The notes: a model not told the origin generated them from the letters alone. A stretch of 32,546 nucleotides of DNA from Coptodactyla brooksi (GCA_033557675.1 JAWQRM010000072.1:1-32546), one strand, 5' to 3'; numbered from the stretch's first letter, positions 22,765 through 31,380 are shown. Translations and numbers: made by a program.

Positions 22765-25700
22765 GCAGAAGTGCTAGAATGATCACAGACATATATTTTT
22801 ATGGGATTATCCCGTAAAAACAGGGTAACTACAACTACCCTATTCCACCCTACTACATTATTGGTTCATGGGATTCTGATAAATTAAGCTGTTGCACTTT
22901 GTATAAAATTGTGATGTAAGTCATTACGAATGGTAAGTAAATGATTTCTTAACTTTCCTGCATTCTGTTTTGGAATATTGTTATAAATTTTAGATTTCAT
23001 TACATTTGAAGCCACAGTTACCAATGTTAAAATTTGGCATTTGTAATACAATAAGTTCCCAGCGTACGTCAAAAAATTTTAAATTATATTTCCATCAATA
23101 ATGAATAAAAAAAAATGTCAATTATTCTAGAACAAACGTCAAGTGTTACTATGTATTAGATTATTACATATTATATAGATAGAAAATGGATTACCATGTT
23201 TTGAACAAGATTATCAACACCTTTTGATGTTGGTACACAAGAATACAAAGGAATAGGAAAAACAATTAAAATGAATAAATAAAGATTCGATACAAACGAA
23301 TAATTTTGGAAATTTATGGAACCATTCAAAGAAAACTATATGTGCAGCATATATTTTTTAAAATATCTGAATTTTCGTTCAATAAATTGTTCAATAAAAG
23401 TTTTACAAAAATGTGTTCATTTTATATTATATTAGATATTTAATAAACAAGTTAAGTATCAAATGTATCTATCAAAAACTTTAAAAATTAGCAAAATAAA
23501 ATAGCAGTAGTAATTCTTATAAAATTTTCAAAATGTTCTAGAAATGGATTTTGGATTATTTATACACTTAAAAGCTATGTGTGTCTTCTGTGTATTCTAA
23601 GCCATGAGGTATTAAAAACTGTCAACAATTGACGAAACAACTGTGAAATTTCTAAATGTATTCAAACACTAATATGTACCCTAAGCCATAAACTCCAAAC
23701 GCCCCGTTGTTTAGAGTACTAACAAAAGATTGTGTATAACCCCTCAAACAAGTATTAAAAAAAAAGAAGTTGTTTCTTGCCTTTAAGCACTTTTGTACGA
23801 CATTCACTACAAAATCTATGTTTGCGCAGGTACGTTTCTAACGTTGTGTGCAGACTAGCTTCCTCAATGGTACAGACTTTCTTTTTGCAATCAAGACGCA
23901 TGCACTCCCAAACGTCCCGCCAAGCAGGTGTTATTGGACGGCTCCTCTGAGTATCCAATGAATGCAATAGACACCGATGGCTCTTCTTGTTTCGTCTCGG
24001 CTGACTATCCACCACATGATTCAATCGTGTACTAAACAAAAAGCAATACATTTATCAGCAAATACTGTTAGTAGCAATCAAACCTGTGTCCATGAAAAAG
24101 GTTACATAGAAACTGCGGTGAATTCTGCTTATCTTCACGGACAGTTATGATCCCATCTTTCTTTATGACTAATGGATCTAGTGTTGGGTGTCCATACTTA
24201 AATAATTGATAATATAATCTCTCAACACTGAAAACGTTGAAACATTAAAGATATTTAATTGTTCATTTGAAAATTGCTCACCTTCTACGGCAACCTACGC
24301 ATGGTACAGCCTGATTCAAAACTTTGAGTATTTCAGAACGTGTGACTTCTAAAGCGTGACTTAGTTCCTCCTCGTTTAACAAACTTATCTTCCTGACAAA
24401 ATCTTCTAGTTCTTTGCCTTTAATCTGCTGATTATCAGACACTAAGCCAACAGACTTTAAATCCATCACCATCTATAAATAAGCAAGTTTTATTGTAAAC
24501 ATTTACATCAAGAAAAAAGTTAAACAAAACATCATAATTAGAATGCCACATGATACTATTAGCAATAATTACTACAAAGAATTAGTGGTACATCATTCGA
24601 CAATTAGTGGTGCATCCCTTAAAATATATAAAATTAAATATATAAATCAGTCTCTTTAAAACATGTATTAAAGCAACCATATAAAAACGAATATACGTTA
24701 AGAATAAATAATAGTTTCAATGTTTTGAATACATTCGGCGATTTCAGATTTAAAGTTCTAATGCAAACATGTGACATATTGCAGACATGTTTGTATGATG
24801 CACTTTGAAGAGATCAGGGTGTACACATAACGGCAACAAATACAACAATATCAATTTTAATAGTATATTTTTAAATGTAGATTATCTGTTGACCATGGAT
24901 GACAATTTAGTATTTAATACCATTTGTAGTAGCTGCATCCATTTTTTTCAGAATTGTACTGGAAAATAAAATTTAGAACAGTTGTCCTGTTGAACATGCT
25001 TTTTGCAAAGCTCAGACAAACTCGGTAGAACAAAAATCTGAAACAACCATCATAACTATGGATTGGGTGAAAATAATTGGTTGAAATTTTAAAGGATAGG
25101 ATGAGATCAGAAAACATATCTTCTTTACCACACAAAGTACTCACAAACTACCCTTATGAGGCTACATAGCGGGAGTGATTTAAAACCCACAAATGAAACA
25201 AGGAGTCGACCGGATGCTCATTTGAAAAATATTTTGAAGACACAATGTAATAAATTTTAAGATGCTTGGGTACAGCAATCACAAAGGTTCGAATCTATAG
25301 ATATTCGAGATTTATCTAATTTCCAAGCTTTAGAAGGTGGGTAGTTTTTGGTCAAAAAATAGATTTCGTCATTCTATACAATCCCTAAACATTTTAACCA
25401 ATACCTCGATCTGTAAGCAAAGATTTAAAGGAGTTTCCAGACTTTTCTTCTACCCCATATATATAATACTAGACACCATCAAGTATTAGATAATATTGCT
25501 GTACCATTGTAATATAACCTGCTTACTGAAAAATCTGCCTTTCTTACAAATAATTTAGGATATTTTATTATACTTTGCAAAACTCAATTTTCAAAGAATT
25601 ATCAATATTTGTTGTAGTATTCCAGTTTACACTGTTAAAAAATTCGACACATCATTGAATAAGTTCTATTCTTTCTTTCAAGGTAAACCTGCATACCTCT

Positions 25701-28700
25701 CTATACAATTTTATAAATTGGCAATTGTCAAAAAACCAGATAATCTGATTACAAATGTTTATAAAGAATAAAATGTTCTGACAAAACCATAAAAGAATTT
25801 CATGGATTACAACATGCATTCTCCAAAAACATATTTTGCATACATCTCAGTATAATCCTGAATTTTATAATGCTAGTAGCCGCTAACCAATTTGAAAACG
25901 TCAAATTATACTACTAAATAAAGAATGAAACTGTGGTAGTTTTGCAGCGGAATTTTACAGCCAACTGTGTCGGCATCGTTATAATGCCGACATGATCAGC
26001 GAAATTTGCGTCAAGCAAAATAAATTTTTCGATTTTGGTGTAGTGGTGACATTGTTCAAACTTAGATATGCATCGTTTGAATTTATATCATACCAAAATC
26101 AAAAACAGAAAACTCTGTCGCGACTGAAGATCTCAAACAAGATGTACACTTGGCAGTTAAAGAAGAATCTTCCAATATGAAGACAAACTTATGCAATCAG
26201 TTGCAAGTGTCAAGAAACAACTGCTACGGAACATTGAAGGAAGAAAAGTTAAAAATATGGAAAGAGCATTAAAAAATATGGCTAGAAGTCCCCACTTAAA
26301 AGTGGATTCCAATTGATACCCATACAATTACAAGTATAGCTTTGAAGATTTATGAAAAAATTAAGATCAGTTACCATCTACTTCTTCAGCTGAAAAGGAG
26401 CTGTCTTTTTCTGCAATCCATGGTTGCTTGGAAAGATTTAAACAAAGACACTCTTCATATAATCTAAGATTAAAAGGTGAACAAGCATCTGCTGATTCAT
26501 ATGCAGCGCAACAATATCCGGCAAAATTTGCTGAAATTGTAGCCATTAATTTCTACACTCCTGACCAGGTCTTGAATGCTGATGAATTCGGATTATTTCG
26601 GAAAAAAAAATGCCAGAAAGAACCTTTTTGGCTAAAGCTCACAATAAGGGTCCTTTTCTGCAGCAACGCTTCAGGCGACCATACAATGAAACCATTGGTT
26701 ATTAACAAACCACGCTCATTTAAAGGAATAAACAACAACAACCTTTCCGTTTATTGGATAACCAATAAGAAGGCCTGGGTTACTGCCACACTTTTCAATA
26801 AATGGTTTCATATCTTTTTTGTCCCAGACGTCAAAAGGTATTTAAGTAAAAAGGGGTTGCCTTTTAAGGCCCTTCTTTAATTGAACATGCACCAGGCCAT
26901 CCGCAAGATTTCCAATACGAAAATGTGCAAGTGGTATTTTTACCCAGCTATACAACTTGTTTATTGCAGCCATTAGATCAAGGATTAATTTCGACTTTTA
27001 AGACACTGTACGTTAAGCGTACAGGTATATTTTAAAATAAATGGAAAATGATGAATCTTTCTCAATTATAGATGCTTGGAAAAAATTTATAATCTTAGAT
27101 TGTGTTAAGCATGTTGAAGTGGCATATACCGAAATTAAGCAATTAACGCTCAATGACTGCTGGAAAAAATTATGGCCAAATTTAGTTGAAGGTGAGAATT
27201 CTAGATTACCATTAGAGCATGAATATTCTCAGATAATGGAGATGGTGCATACAATGGAAGGAGCAGGTTTCAAGGATTTTGCTGAGGCAGATATTGGAGA
27301 ACTAATGGCAAACAAAGAACTAGATGAGGATGATGTAGTTGACATGGTTAATGAAACAAATGATCATGACAGTAATCCTGATGAAGAGGAGTCTGAACCA
27401 GTTGCGTTCACAGCAAAAGTCATCTGTGAAGGACTTGAACTAGGGCGAAAATTGCCTAATCATTTTCTACAAAATTACCCGAATGTTGAACAAGCTCTCC
27501 TATTTCTTCTATGCTTCAGGGTGAATATTAATAAATGCTTAACTCAATATGAGGTCATAAAGATTTGACCAAAAATCAAACACAAGTGTTAATTACGGAT
27601 TTCGAACATCGAAACTTGAATCGTATCCGATACTATCAGCTGATGAAAGTGACATCATGCCAATCAGGAAGAAAAGATTAATAGTCCACGAAAGTGATAA
27701 TAGTAATTAAATTATTGGTTAAATCTTTTAATTTATATTTCCTGCTTCTATGTGTAAAATGAATAACATACATATACATTCATATTTGTTATTTTATGAA
27801 TTAGACCGTTATTTTTATGTTTTTTAACCCTGCTGTGCTCCTTAGTTTTACTATACACTTGTAGTCCTTCGGGTCATAGTGACCCGATGTATACAAGTAT
27901 AGGAAGATCGTCAAGAATAGCTCGATTGTGCTCACTAAATATTAACATAATTAAAACATTGTGTTAATATTTAGTGTTTGTAAAAATATTACAAACACTA
28001 CATCTAAAAACAAGAGAGAATATCAAATAAATTCTGATGTGCATCCAATTATTGCCTAATCTTTACGGTGATTACAACATGTTATACTTGCTTTATTGTC
28101 ACATTTTGATAGACACGTATTACATCGTTCTCTTTTATTTTTACTAATTCCATCGGATGTAGATGGCACTGCTACTTCGCCACGTTGATCTTGAATTTTC
28201 TTTATTGTGGCAGTAGCTTGTTGAGTATGAGGTTAATGTTCTCTTGACATCGTATAGGGAGTTACCACCAGTTTGTCCAATTCTTCCAGAAATAGTCTTC
28301 TCTTGGACAGAACATTCTTATTCCAATCTAGATTTATTTCTCTCCATAACACAATTTGGGCACCTATGACACAATTGTGGTATTCTTGGTAAAATAAAAA
28401 GTATACTTTTATTTTTGCTTCTTTATTATTTATTACTTCTTTAATTGTAATCACGGAAACTTCAGGTATTTTTTTCTAACTGTTCCTAACATTGGAAGTT
28501 TTCTTTTGAGGAGAATTTCACCGAATTTTTTTATAACCTACCAGTTTCTGCATCCAACAAACTTTTTGTTGATTCGCTGGGTGATTTATAAACTCCTGCC
28601 GACAACAATAATCCGTATATGCTTGTATTGTAATATTATCCAGATCTTCCCAATCGCATCTGTACACTCTCTGATCTTCAATATTGCTCATTTTCAACAC

Positions 28701-30679
28701 AATATTTTCAAGTGTAGGATTGTGGATAACTTGAAAGGCAGATGGAATATCCTTCACTCTGGATATGGCATACCTAGTTGGACCAGGAGTAATTTTTATT
28801 ATATTTTCACTATATGCTCATCCACGTTGGGGGAAACGTTCTAACATCCAAGATATAACTTAGTCTTTTGCTGTACTAACTACAGAGGAACCACAGTATT
28901 TGTTTGCACTACGTCATTATCTGAAGAATTATAGACTGCTTCAGATTTCTCATAGTCGGTATCATCACCGGTATGATTTTCAACCTCAGAAGTATTTTCA
29001 TCGTCGGATGCATTTGCATCTATCTCTGCTATTTCTTCATCAGATATAAAATGCCTCGCCATTATTTATGATTATGCTTGTTCAACTGTATGTAAAGAAA
29101 CTGAAGTGCGCTGTCAGCGTTCTCTATTTTTATGATATATTAATATGCAGGCACAGACATGCACAGACTTGTATAATCGACCAGTATAAATGCATAATCT
29201 TGTCGGTTGATGTATAGTTATAATACACTTACAGTATTCATATAAATAAGGTTCAAAATAAAATTACATAGTCACATAAATCTAAATAGTTTTGGATTAT
29301 AATGACCCAACTGTTATATACATAACAATCTTGTTTAAAAAAATATAATAATAATTTCTTGTAAAAATCATTTGGCAATATTATACTTTACACACCAGCA
29401 AACAAAGTCACAAAATCTTGGAAACAAATAATGAAAGATGACAAAGTTACAGAACCTGAACATCCGCTTCGGGTCATATTGACCTGAGGAGCACAGCAGG
29501 ATTAAGATACATATATTTAGTTTTACGTTCACGTAAATGACTGAACTATGTACATTTAAGTTAGTTTTCGATTTACACAGTTTTACGTATAAAAATCTAC
29601 GATTTCGATTTACACGGTTTTGTAAGGAACCCATCTTTTATGTAAATCGGGGGATAGGTATATTTATGTATATCCTGTTATTTCTATTTCTTTGATGTTT
29701 AAGATTGTTCTGAAAGACCTTTGTACTAGAAATTAACAGATATTAGGTTGAGTCATAAGTAACTTCACTATTATATATGACCTTATCTCCCATGTTCCTG
29801 GCACTTTATCAACTCCTTCCTTGTAAAATGTTGACTGGAAGTAATTTATGACAACCTGACTGAAAGGAAGTTACTTGTGACTCAACCTAATACTAAATGA
29901 TTTGGATAGGCTTCTCGGTTCATCATGTGGGTGCTGTACGAACTGACCAAGTCCAACAAGACTACTTCAAGAAAATGACCTATATTTGAAGTGGTTCATT
30001 ACAGCAGATAAAAAGTGGATCACCTACGATAACATAGTGAGCAATAGATCACGGGGGCGCAGCAGCAATCTGCCACAATCAACCTCGAATACGGCATTGC
30101 ATTCTAATAAAATTATACTCTCCGTGTGATAGTATTATAAAGATGTTAACAAAATTGGCAAAAATAATACAGCACATAAGACAGTAGCGCAAAATATCAA
30201 TCGAAAAATTACATTATTCAGTACATTTCCCATCAAACGAACTCTAGTACTATTGAAATTTGTTACTTTTATTTTAGTTGAACATTATGAACACCAGCTT
30301 TAATAACTACATAACATACTTATGATAAATATCATTTTTTTAGGCAATTATAACTAGTTTGGAGATATTATATTAACCTAGACTTATTTTGTCATTAACA
30401 CAATCAATTTCGACCGAAATGTTCTAGTTCACATCAGAAAAATATGGGAAACATACCAAACCCGATGACATGTTGGCCTTTGTAGGTCATAGCTTTACCC
30501 TGAACATACATTATGTGACAACCACACACGAGCAAAGCTAACGTCGAATTTCTAACTACAAACATTTATTAGACGATAAACGTGTTCAATATTACCGTTA
30601 ATGTTTCATCTATCACCAAAGGCAATTGTCTCCTGTTGAGTGTTTTCGACGGATGGTATACGTCCACTAATTTGGCCAT
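11633..30679 (-). CDS. GGNBP2: Gametogenetin-binding protein 2 (seven coding exons)
   Basis: Coding exons, in order of transcription: 30596-30679, 24282-24472, 24084-24227, 23781-24031, 20252-20611, 11888-12546, 11633-11833. All phases agree and the joined frame is 629 residues plus stop, against about 700 in vertebrate GGNBP2. Recognisable blocks in order: the RRQLPLVIDETLT start region; QAVPCVGCRRSVERL; LHSLDT; LETYLRKHRFCSECRTKVL; RAEPEL..RRERHAKTLEIAQEEVL; ERLHRI; QGISQLE; a Lys-rich coiled region; HDCGYSS; GSEVACPDG; and an acidic C-terminal SDDDSDCYITPEEVQEF. The Cys/His pairs suggest metal binding. The protein is intracellular and in mammals is linked to spermatogenesis; its molecular activity is poorly known. 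Four introns span 52 bp to 3.2 kb and two span 6.1 and 7.7 kb, the larger ones full of transposon relics. No coding exon is broken, so the gene looks functional. Confidence 0.93.
11888..12546 (-). CDS. GGNBP2: GGNBP2 coding exon 6
   Basis: The exon starts after TTTTAAG with ISQLELLYAEL. It continues with a Lys/Gln-rich helical run (KEQQKQLRKEQKKLKRKRKK), several Cys pairs, a Ser-rich stretch with HDCGYSSE, then GSEVACPDGCC, and ends LQEMLD at GTAAGT. Reading beyond the donor adds only intron sequence. Confidence 0.92.
12737..15107 (+). mobile_element. hAT transposon relic (ZBED5-like transposase)
   Basis: The ends are imperfect inverted repeats, CAGGGGTTCCCAAAG at 12737 and its counterpart CAGAGGTTCCTAAACG read inward from 15107. 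I could not make out an 8-bp target duplication. Coding blocks on the + strand: a BED-finger remnant (CCLKIL...ESMLPSKSKR); ASFKVACRVAKCKKPHIIVE (13572-13913); a frame change to RRIYHIAEDLNDQL; then AKAQEIWFEILDKFITENNL (13995-14279); and scattered pieces to about 14960. The layout matches transposases of hAT type annotated as ZBED5-like. Frameshifts and stops throughout show it is dead. Confidence 0.8.
12952..13233. mobile_element. MITE with 24-bp terminal inverted repeats, nested in the hAT relic
   Basis: The left end CAGGGTGTTTCTAAACTATA and the right end are inverted copies over about 24 bp. A TA flanks each side (12950-12951 and 13234-13235), as for Tc1/mariner-type insertions. The 282-bp body is GC-richer than its surroundings and its open frames encode nothing recognisable. 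It interrupts the hAT element, so it is the younger of the two. Confidence 0.88.
15108..15620. other. Intronic DNA, nothing recognised
   Basis: This AT-rich stretch between the hAT relic and the integrase relic has no coding region, RNA gene or clear repeat that I can see. Confidence 0.4.
15620..16775 (+). mobile_element. Integrase-core transposon relic (KRBA2-like)
   Basis: Joined by eye across several frameshifts, the + strand gives KFVQLRPLKTKTAEEVAYHL, then IVHGKPRHSQTKGTVARANQ, then FVQFAKNTTYHERI and SPYEVMFGLKPKRG. This is the retroviral-type (rve) integrase core. It then gives a C-terminal domain with VPDVDHGCTDARNMLLVV and LYTHNQFVICKEKLLS, and a Cys-rich tail (CHCKKKCSTTKCSCKNKG). 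That order matches arthropod genes labelled KRAB-A domain-containing protein 2-like, which derive from an integrase-type transposon. Multiple breaks make it a relic. Confidence 0.75.
16776..17330. other. Intronic DNA with a short direct repeat and a hairpin
   Basis: The motif AGGTGTTTGTTAGTT followed by GTAG and CTAG or similar recurs at about 16939 and 17109. The perfect hairpin at 17203-17231 is listed separately. I see no gene. Confidence 0.4.
17203..17231. repeat. Perfect hairpin, 13-bp arms and 3-nt loop
   Basis: TGTACCACATTGT at 17203-17215 is followed by ACA and by its exact reverse complement at 17219-17231. No gene is adjacent, and the role is unknown. Confidence 0.85.
17380..17466 (+). 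mobile_element. Dispersed family with hammerhead-like core, copy 1
   Basis: This copy has CTGATGA at 17388-17394, a five-pair stem (17396-17400 with 17406-17410), AAAAC where a hammerhead has GAAAC, a tiny second hairpin (CA/TG) and GTC at 17420-17422. CTT at 17385-17387 can pair with AAG at 17423-17425. This is the order of a type I hammerhead ribozyme with a very short stem III. The downstream TTTTGGTGTAGTGGTGGCAT is shared with the copies at 25970 and 20022. Confidence 0.55.
17440..18080 (+). mobile_element. Mariner transposase relic
   Basis: Frame-shifted blocks are KWVVTGDKKCSSQWKLPERP, LWQLHQDNAPAHN, LVHESLAKSNTIMVHQP, then MQGQRLANIEEIKTESLKEL and a C-terminal block near 17930-18030. 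VTGDEKW and HQDNAPAH are the first and second catalytic blocks of mariner transposases; the third (SPDLAPCD) has been lost or scrambled near 17815. No inverted ends were matched. Confidence 0.72.
18240..18345 (-). repeat. Dispersed repeat, copy 2 (inverted relative to 6695-6790)
   Basis: The reverse complement contains CACCCGGGTTGGTGCAGTAC and GTGGACGTAAATCATCTTTA, the same run as at 6695-6790, with a few substitutions. It lies just downstream of a mariner relic, as copy 1 does. Confidence 0.8.
18346..19600. other. Intronic DNA, nothing identified
   Basis: Two open stretches (75 residues on + from 18496; 133 residues on minus, 19166-19567) lack recognisable domains, splice context or conserved motifs. 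The first reads as fairly protein-like (CPAKSIRDVLKNVCEVKITK) and may be a fragment of an unknown element. I do not call either a gene. Confidence 0.3.
19610..19905 (-). mobile_element. tRNA-derived SINE
   Basis: On the minus strand the head at 19905-19806 reads TAGCTTAGTAGTAAAGCACC (an A box) and later CACAGGTTCAAATACTG (a B box), as in a tRNA. It is followed by A/T-rich linker and a body containing CATCCGCCAATAAAAAG and TTTTTGAGATATTAGGACC. Internal RNA polymerase III boxes and a non-tRNA body are typical of SINEs. The head is too degenerate to be a working tRNA gene. Confidence 0.65.
20022..20100 (-). mobile_element. Dispersed family with hammerhead-like core, copy 3
   Basis: On the minus strand there is CTAATGA (one change from CTGATGA), a stem of four pairs, an intact GAAAC, and ATGCGTC with the GTC triplet. 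The shared tail TTTTACTACAGTGGTGACA follows. Exon 5 of GGNBP2 ends 150 bp away at 20252. Confidence 0.5.
20252..20611 (-). CDS. GGNBP2: GGNBP2 coding exon 5
   Basis: The exon starts after CTCTTATAG with AYSLLIEDTKCSDKGY. It includes the best conserved block of the family (RAEPEL, RRERHAKTLEIAQEEVLTC, YERLHRIY) and ends EHKQ plus one base before GTAGGA. The next exon's GG completes the Gly codon. Confidence 0.93.
20612..21292. other. Intronic DNA with an (ATA)n microsatellite
   Basis: A short run of ATA/TAA triplets lies at about 20719-20750. Nothing else is recognised in this part of GGNBP2 intron 4. Confidence 0.5.
21295..22122 (+). mobile_element. Mariner element, internally deleted
   Basis: The ends are TTGGGTTGTTCGGAAAGTAA at 21295 and an inverted counterpart ending at 22122, each flanked by TA (21293-21294 and 22123-22124). 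The 828 bp are well short of the usual mariner length of about 1.3 kb. The + strand retains NEKQHFQHILLFYY at the start, then jumps past the DNA-binding region. Later it gives the remains of VFHQDN, YSPDLAP and a C-terminus ending LLAETWQKVLDQNG. A-rich runs and frameshifts show the copy is dead, but both ends survive. Confidence 0.88.
22123..23780. other. Intronic DNA with a (TA)n microsatellite
   Basis: An uninterrupted TA run lies at about 22736-22764. Otherwise this is AT-rich intron 4 of GGNBP2 without features I can support. Confidence 0.5.
22736..22764. repeat. (TA)n microsatellite
   Basis: A simple alternation of T and A over about 29 bp, likely to vary in length. Confidence 0.9.
23781..24031 (-). 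CDS. GGNBP2: GGNBP2 coding exon 4 (GC donor)
   Basis: The exon begins after TTTGTTTAG. It encodes RLNHVVDSQPRRNK, LLHSLDT, DVWECM and LETYLRKHRFCSECRTKVLK. The family alignment requires the exon to stop at AAAG before GCAAGA, because the next exon supplies AYSLLIEDT; this makes the intron GC-AG. No GT placed nearby restores the expected residues. Confidence 0.88.
24084..24227 (-). CDS. GGNBP2: GGNBP2 coding exon 3
   Basis: The exon starts after TTTTCAG and completes the Ser codon of CRRSVERL. It encodes SVERLYYQLFKYGHPTLDP and onward to NLFHGH, and ends at a GTTTGA donor. It is too short to stand out as a reading frame on its own. The following intron is 52 bp. Confidence 0.87.
24282..24472 (-). 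CDS. GGNBP2: GGNBP2 coding exon 2
   Basis: The exon follows an acceptor ending TTTATAG and begins MVMDLKSVG. It runs through SHALEVTRSEILKVL to PCVGCRR and ends two bases into a codon at a GTGAGC donor. The following intron is 54 bp. Confidence 0.9.
24473..25950. other. GGNBP2 intron 1, 3' part, nothing recognised
   Basis: AT-rich DNA without coding content, RNA gene or named repeat that I can see. Confidence 0.4.
25970..26055 (+). mobile_element. Dispersed family with hammerhead-like core, copy 2
   Basis: ATGCCGACATGATCAGCGAA contains the stem (GCCGA with TCAGC, one mismatch) and leads to an intact GAAA and GCGTCAAGCAAA. It is followed by the shared tail TTTTGGTGTAGTGGTGACAT. The CTGATGA box is mutated in this copy. 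It lies directly upstream of the Tigger relic. Confidence 0.5.
26090..27710 (+). mobile_element. pogo/Tigger-type transposon relic (JRKL-like transposase)
   Basis: The N-terminal CENP-B-type DNA-binding part is fragmentary (26100-26420). From 26428 the frame reads RFKQRHSSYNLRLKGEQASA, then VLNADEFGLF (first catalytic Asp), MKPLVI and KKAWVTATLFNKWF, to KGLPFKALL at 26877. A stop and frameshift follow, after which another frame gives EHAPGHP, where the second catalytic Asp has become Glu/His sequence, then FLPSYTTCLLQPLDQGLIST. From 27041 a C-terminal frame of 175 residues with an acidic stretch follows, with a further frame to about 27709. This is the DDE domain order of Tigger elements. It is non-functional. 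Confidence 0.87.
27828..29501 (-). mobile_element. piggyBac-like element, deleted
   Basis: It is bounded by TTAA on both sides (27824-27827 and 29502-29505), the piggyBac target site. The inverted ends read CCTGCTGTGCTCCT inward from each side. Next to the ends are short palindromic blocks with GGGTCATAGTGACC and GGGTCATATTGACC. The transposase is on the minus strand: N-terminal ARHFISDEEIAEIDANASDD with an acidic stretch (28880-29062), a middle piece WEDLDNITIQAY (28518-28757), a C-terminal piece with KRRLFLEELDKLVVTPY (28233-28454), and a Cys-rich finger remnant near 28040-28190. The central catalytic domain is deleted, so it would need a transposase from elsewhere to move. Confidence 0.92.
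27933..27999. repeat. Two adjacent hairpins inside the piggyBac element
   Basis: The first hairpin has perfect 15-bp arms, CACTAAATATTAACA at 27933-27947 and its reverse complement at 27962-27976. The second has 10-bp arms at 27973-27982 and 27990-27999. They overlap by four bases. They lie between the element's left end and its transposase remnant. Confidence 0.85.
29662..29905. repeat. Repeat copy interrupted by a MITE
   Basis: The sequence at 29662-29742, continued at 29891-29905, matches 31255-31350 with modest divergence (shared runs include CTGTTATTTCT or CTTGTTATTTCT, CTGAAAGA and TACTAAATGATTT). The MITE at 29743-29890 splits this copy; the other copy is uninterrupted. Confidence 0.82.
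29743..29890. mobile_element. 148-bp MITE, mariner-type ends
   Basis: The terminal inverted repeats begin TTAGGTTGAGTCA and extend about 24 bp with few mismatches. A TA flanks each side (29741-29742 and 29891-29892). The uninterrupted relative at 31255-31350 has one TA at the matching point, confirming the TA duplication. Confidence 0.93.
29906..30145 (+). mobile_element. Mariner transposase fragment
   Basis: The + strand reads VLYELTKSN, then WFITADKKWITYDNIVSNRS, which is the first catalytic block of mariner transposases (normally VTGDEKW or VTCDEKW, here with Ala and Lys changes). It then reads ALHSNKIILSV. Neither end nor the later catalytic blocks is present. Confidence 0.75.
30146..30595. 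other. GGNBP2 intron 1, 5' part, nothing recognised
   Basis: No coding or repeat feature is seen between the mariner fragment and the donor of coding exon 1. Confidence 0.4.
30596..30679 (-). CDS. GGNBP2: GGNBP2 coding exon 1
   Basis: The exon encodes 28 residues from an AAAATGGCC start, including LNRRQLPLVIDETLT, and ends in phase 0 before GTAATA. It is separated from the next exon by a 6123-bp intron, so it is easily missed. The family's N-terminus (RRQ.PL..D.TLT followed directly by MVM) fixes both its start and its join. Confidence 0.88.
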
Positions 30680-31034
30680 TTTCCTTCCTTACACAAGCGA
30701 ACGTTCAAAATGACATCAACACTTTTCACTGACTTGTAAATCGCAGCGCAACTCTTGCAGCTACCATTAACAAATAACAAAATCTCAAGACAACATGACA
30801 GCTTCTGCCATTTGCAATTTATGTAAATTGTCAAGCGTCGATGTTTTCAGTGTGATAAGAAAGTTGTCACTAGATGGTGTTGAAATCCGTTTTTCGAAAA
30901 TATTTTAATTTTCAACGGGCTTTTAAAAAGTACTGGCAAAACTCACAATTTGGACTAAAATAATGCGCGAATCCGATATAACAAATGAAACGAAATAGAG
31001 AATATCAATTTGCAGCCATTAACCAGAAAATATT
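30680..31034. promoter_or_regulatory. GGNBP2 5' UTR/promoter region
   Basis: The region upstream of the GGNBP2 start codon has no TATA box in a sensible position. It contains a short stretch of mixed composition (30690-30790), as in TATA-less housekeeping promoters. The exact start of transcription cannot be seen. Confidence 0.35.
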
Positions 31035-31166
31035 ATGCCGAAACACACACGTTGTACATACGTTGGCGATGAAATTTCCAAACTGAAATCTTGTATAAAT
31101 ACATCCGAGATAATTGACGTGGATCTGCCAAATGTTGACCTAAACGTCAAAATACAATTCCACTAG
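31035..31166 (+). CDS. Short unidentified ORF, divergent from GGNBP2
   Basis: This frame of 43 residues begins PKHTRCTYVGDEISKLKSC and ends with an alternating hydrophobic run, IIDVDLPNVDLNVKIQ. Composition is richer in GC than the flanks. It could be a first exon, a tiny gene or chance. It points away from GGNBP2 with 355 bp between the two start codons, so a shared promoter is possible. No family is recognised. Confidence 0.25.
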   Translation: MPKHTRCTYVGDEISKLKSCINTSEIIDVDLPNVDLNVKIQFH

Positions 31167-31254
31167 CGTGTAACTCTTAGAATTGCGCAGACGAATTTTA
31201 TTAATCGAGAAAATTTATTTGGACAATTTATTTATTTTATATTTATATAACTGA

Positions 31255-31350
31255 AAAACAATACTTGTAAATATCTTGTTATTTCTTTAACGTCTAAGGT
31301 TGTCCTGAAAGAACCTTGTCCTAGTAATTAACAAATACTAAATGATTTAT
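31255..31350. repeat. Uninterrupted copy of the repeat at 29662-29905
   Basis: It matches both flanks of the 148-bp MITE and reads straight through the insertion point (AATTAACAAATACTAAATGA), so it represents the empty site. Confidence 0.82.
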
Positions 31351-31380
31351 CACAGGTACCATTTGAAAAATTCATTGATA

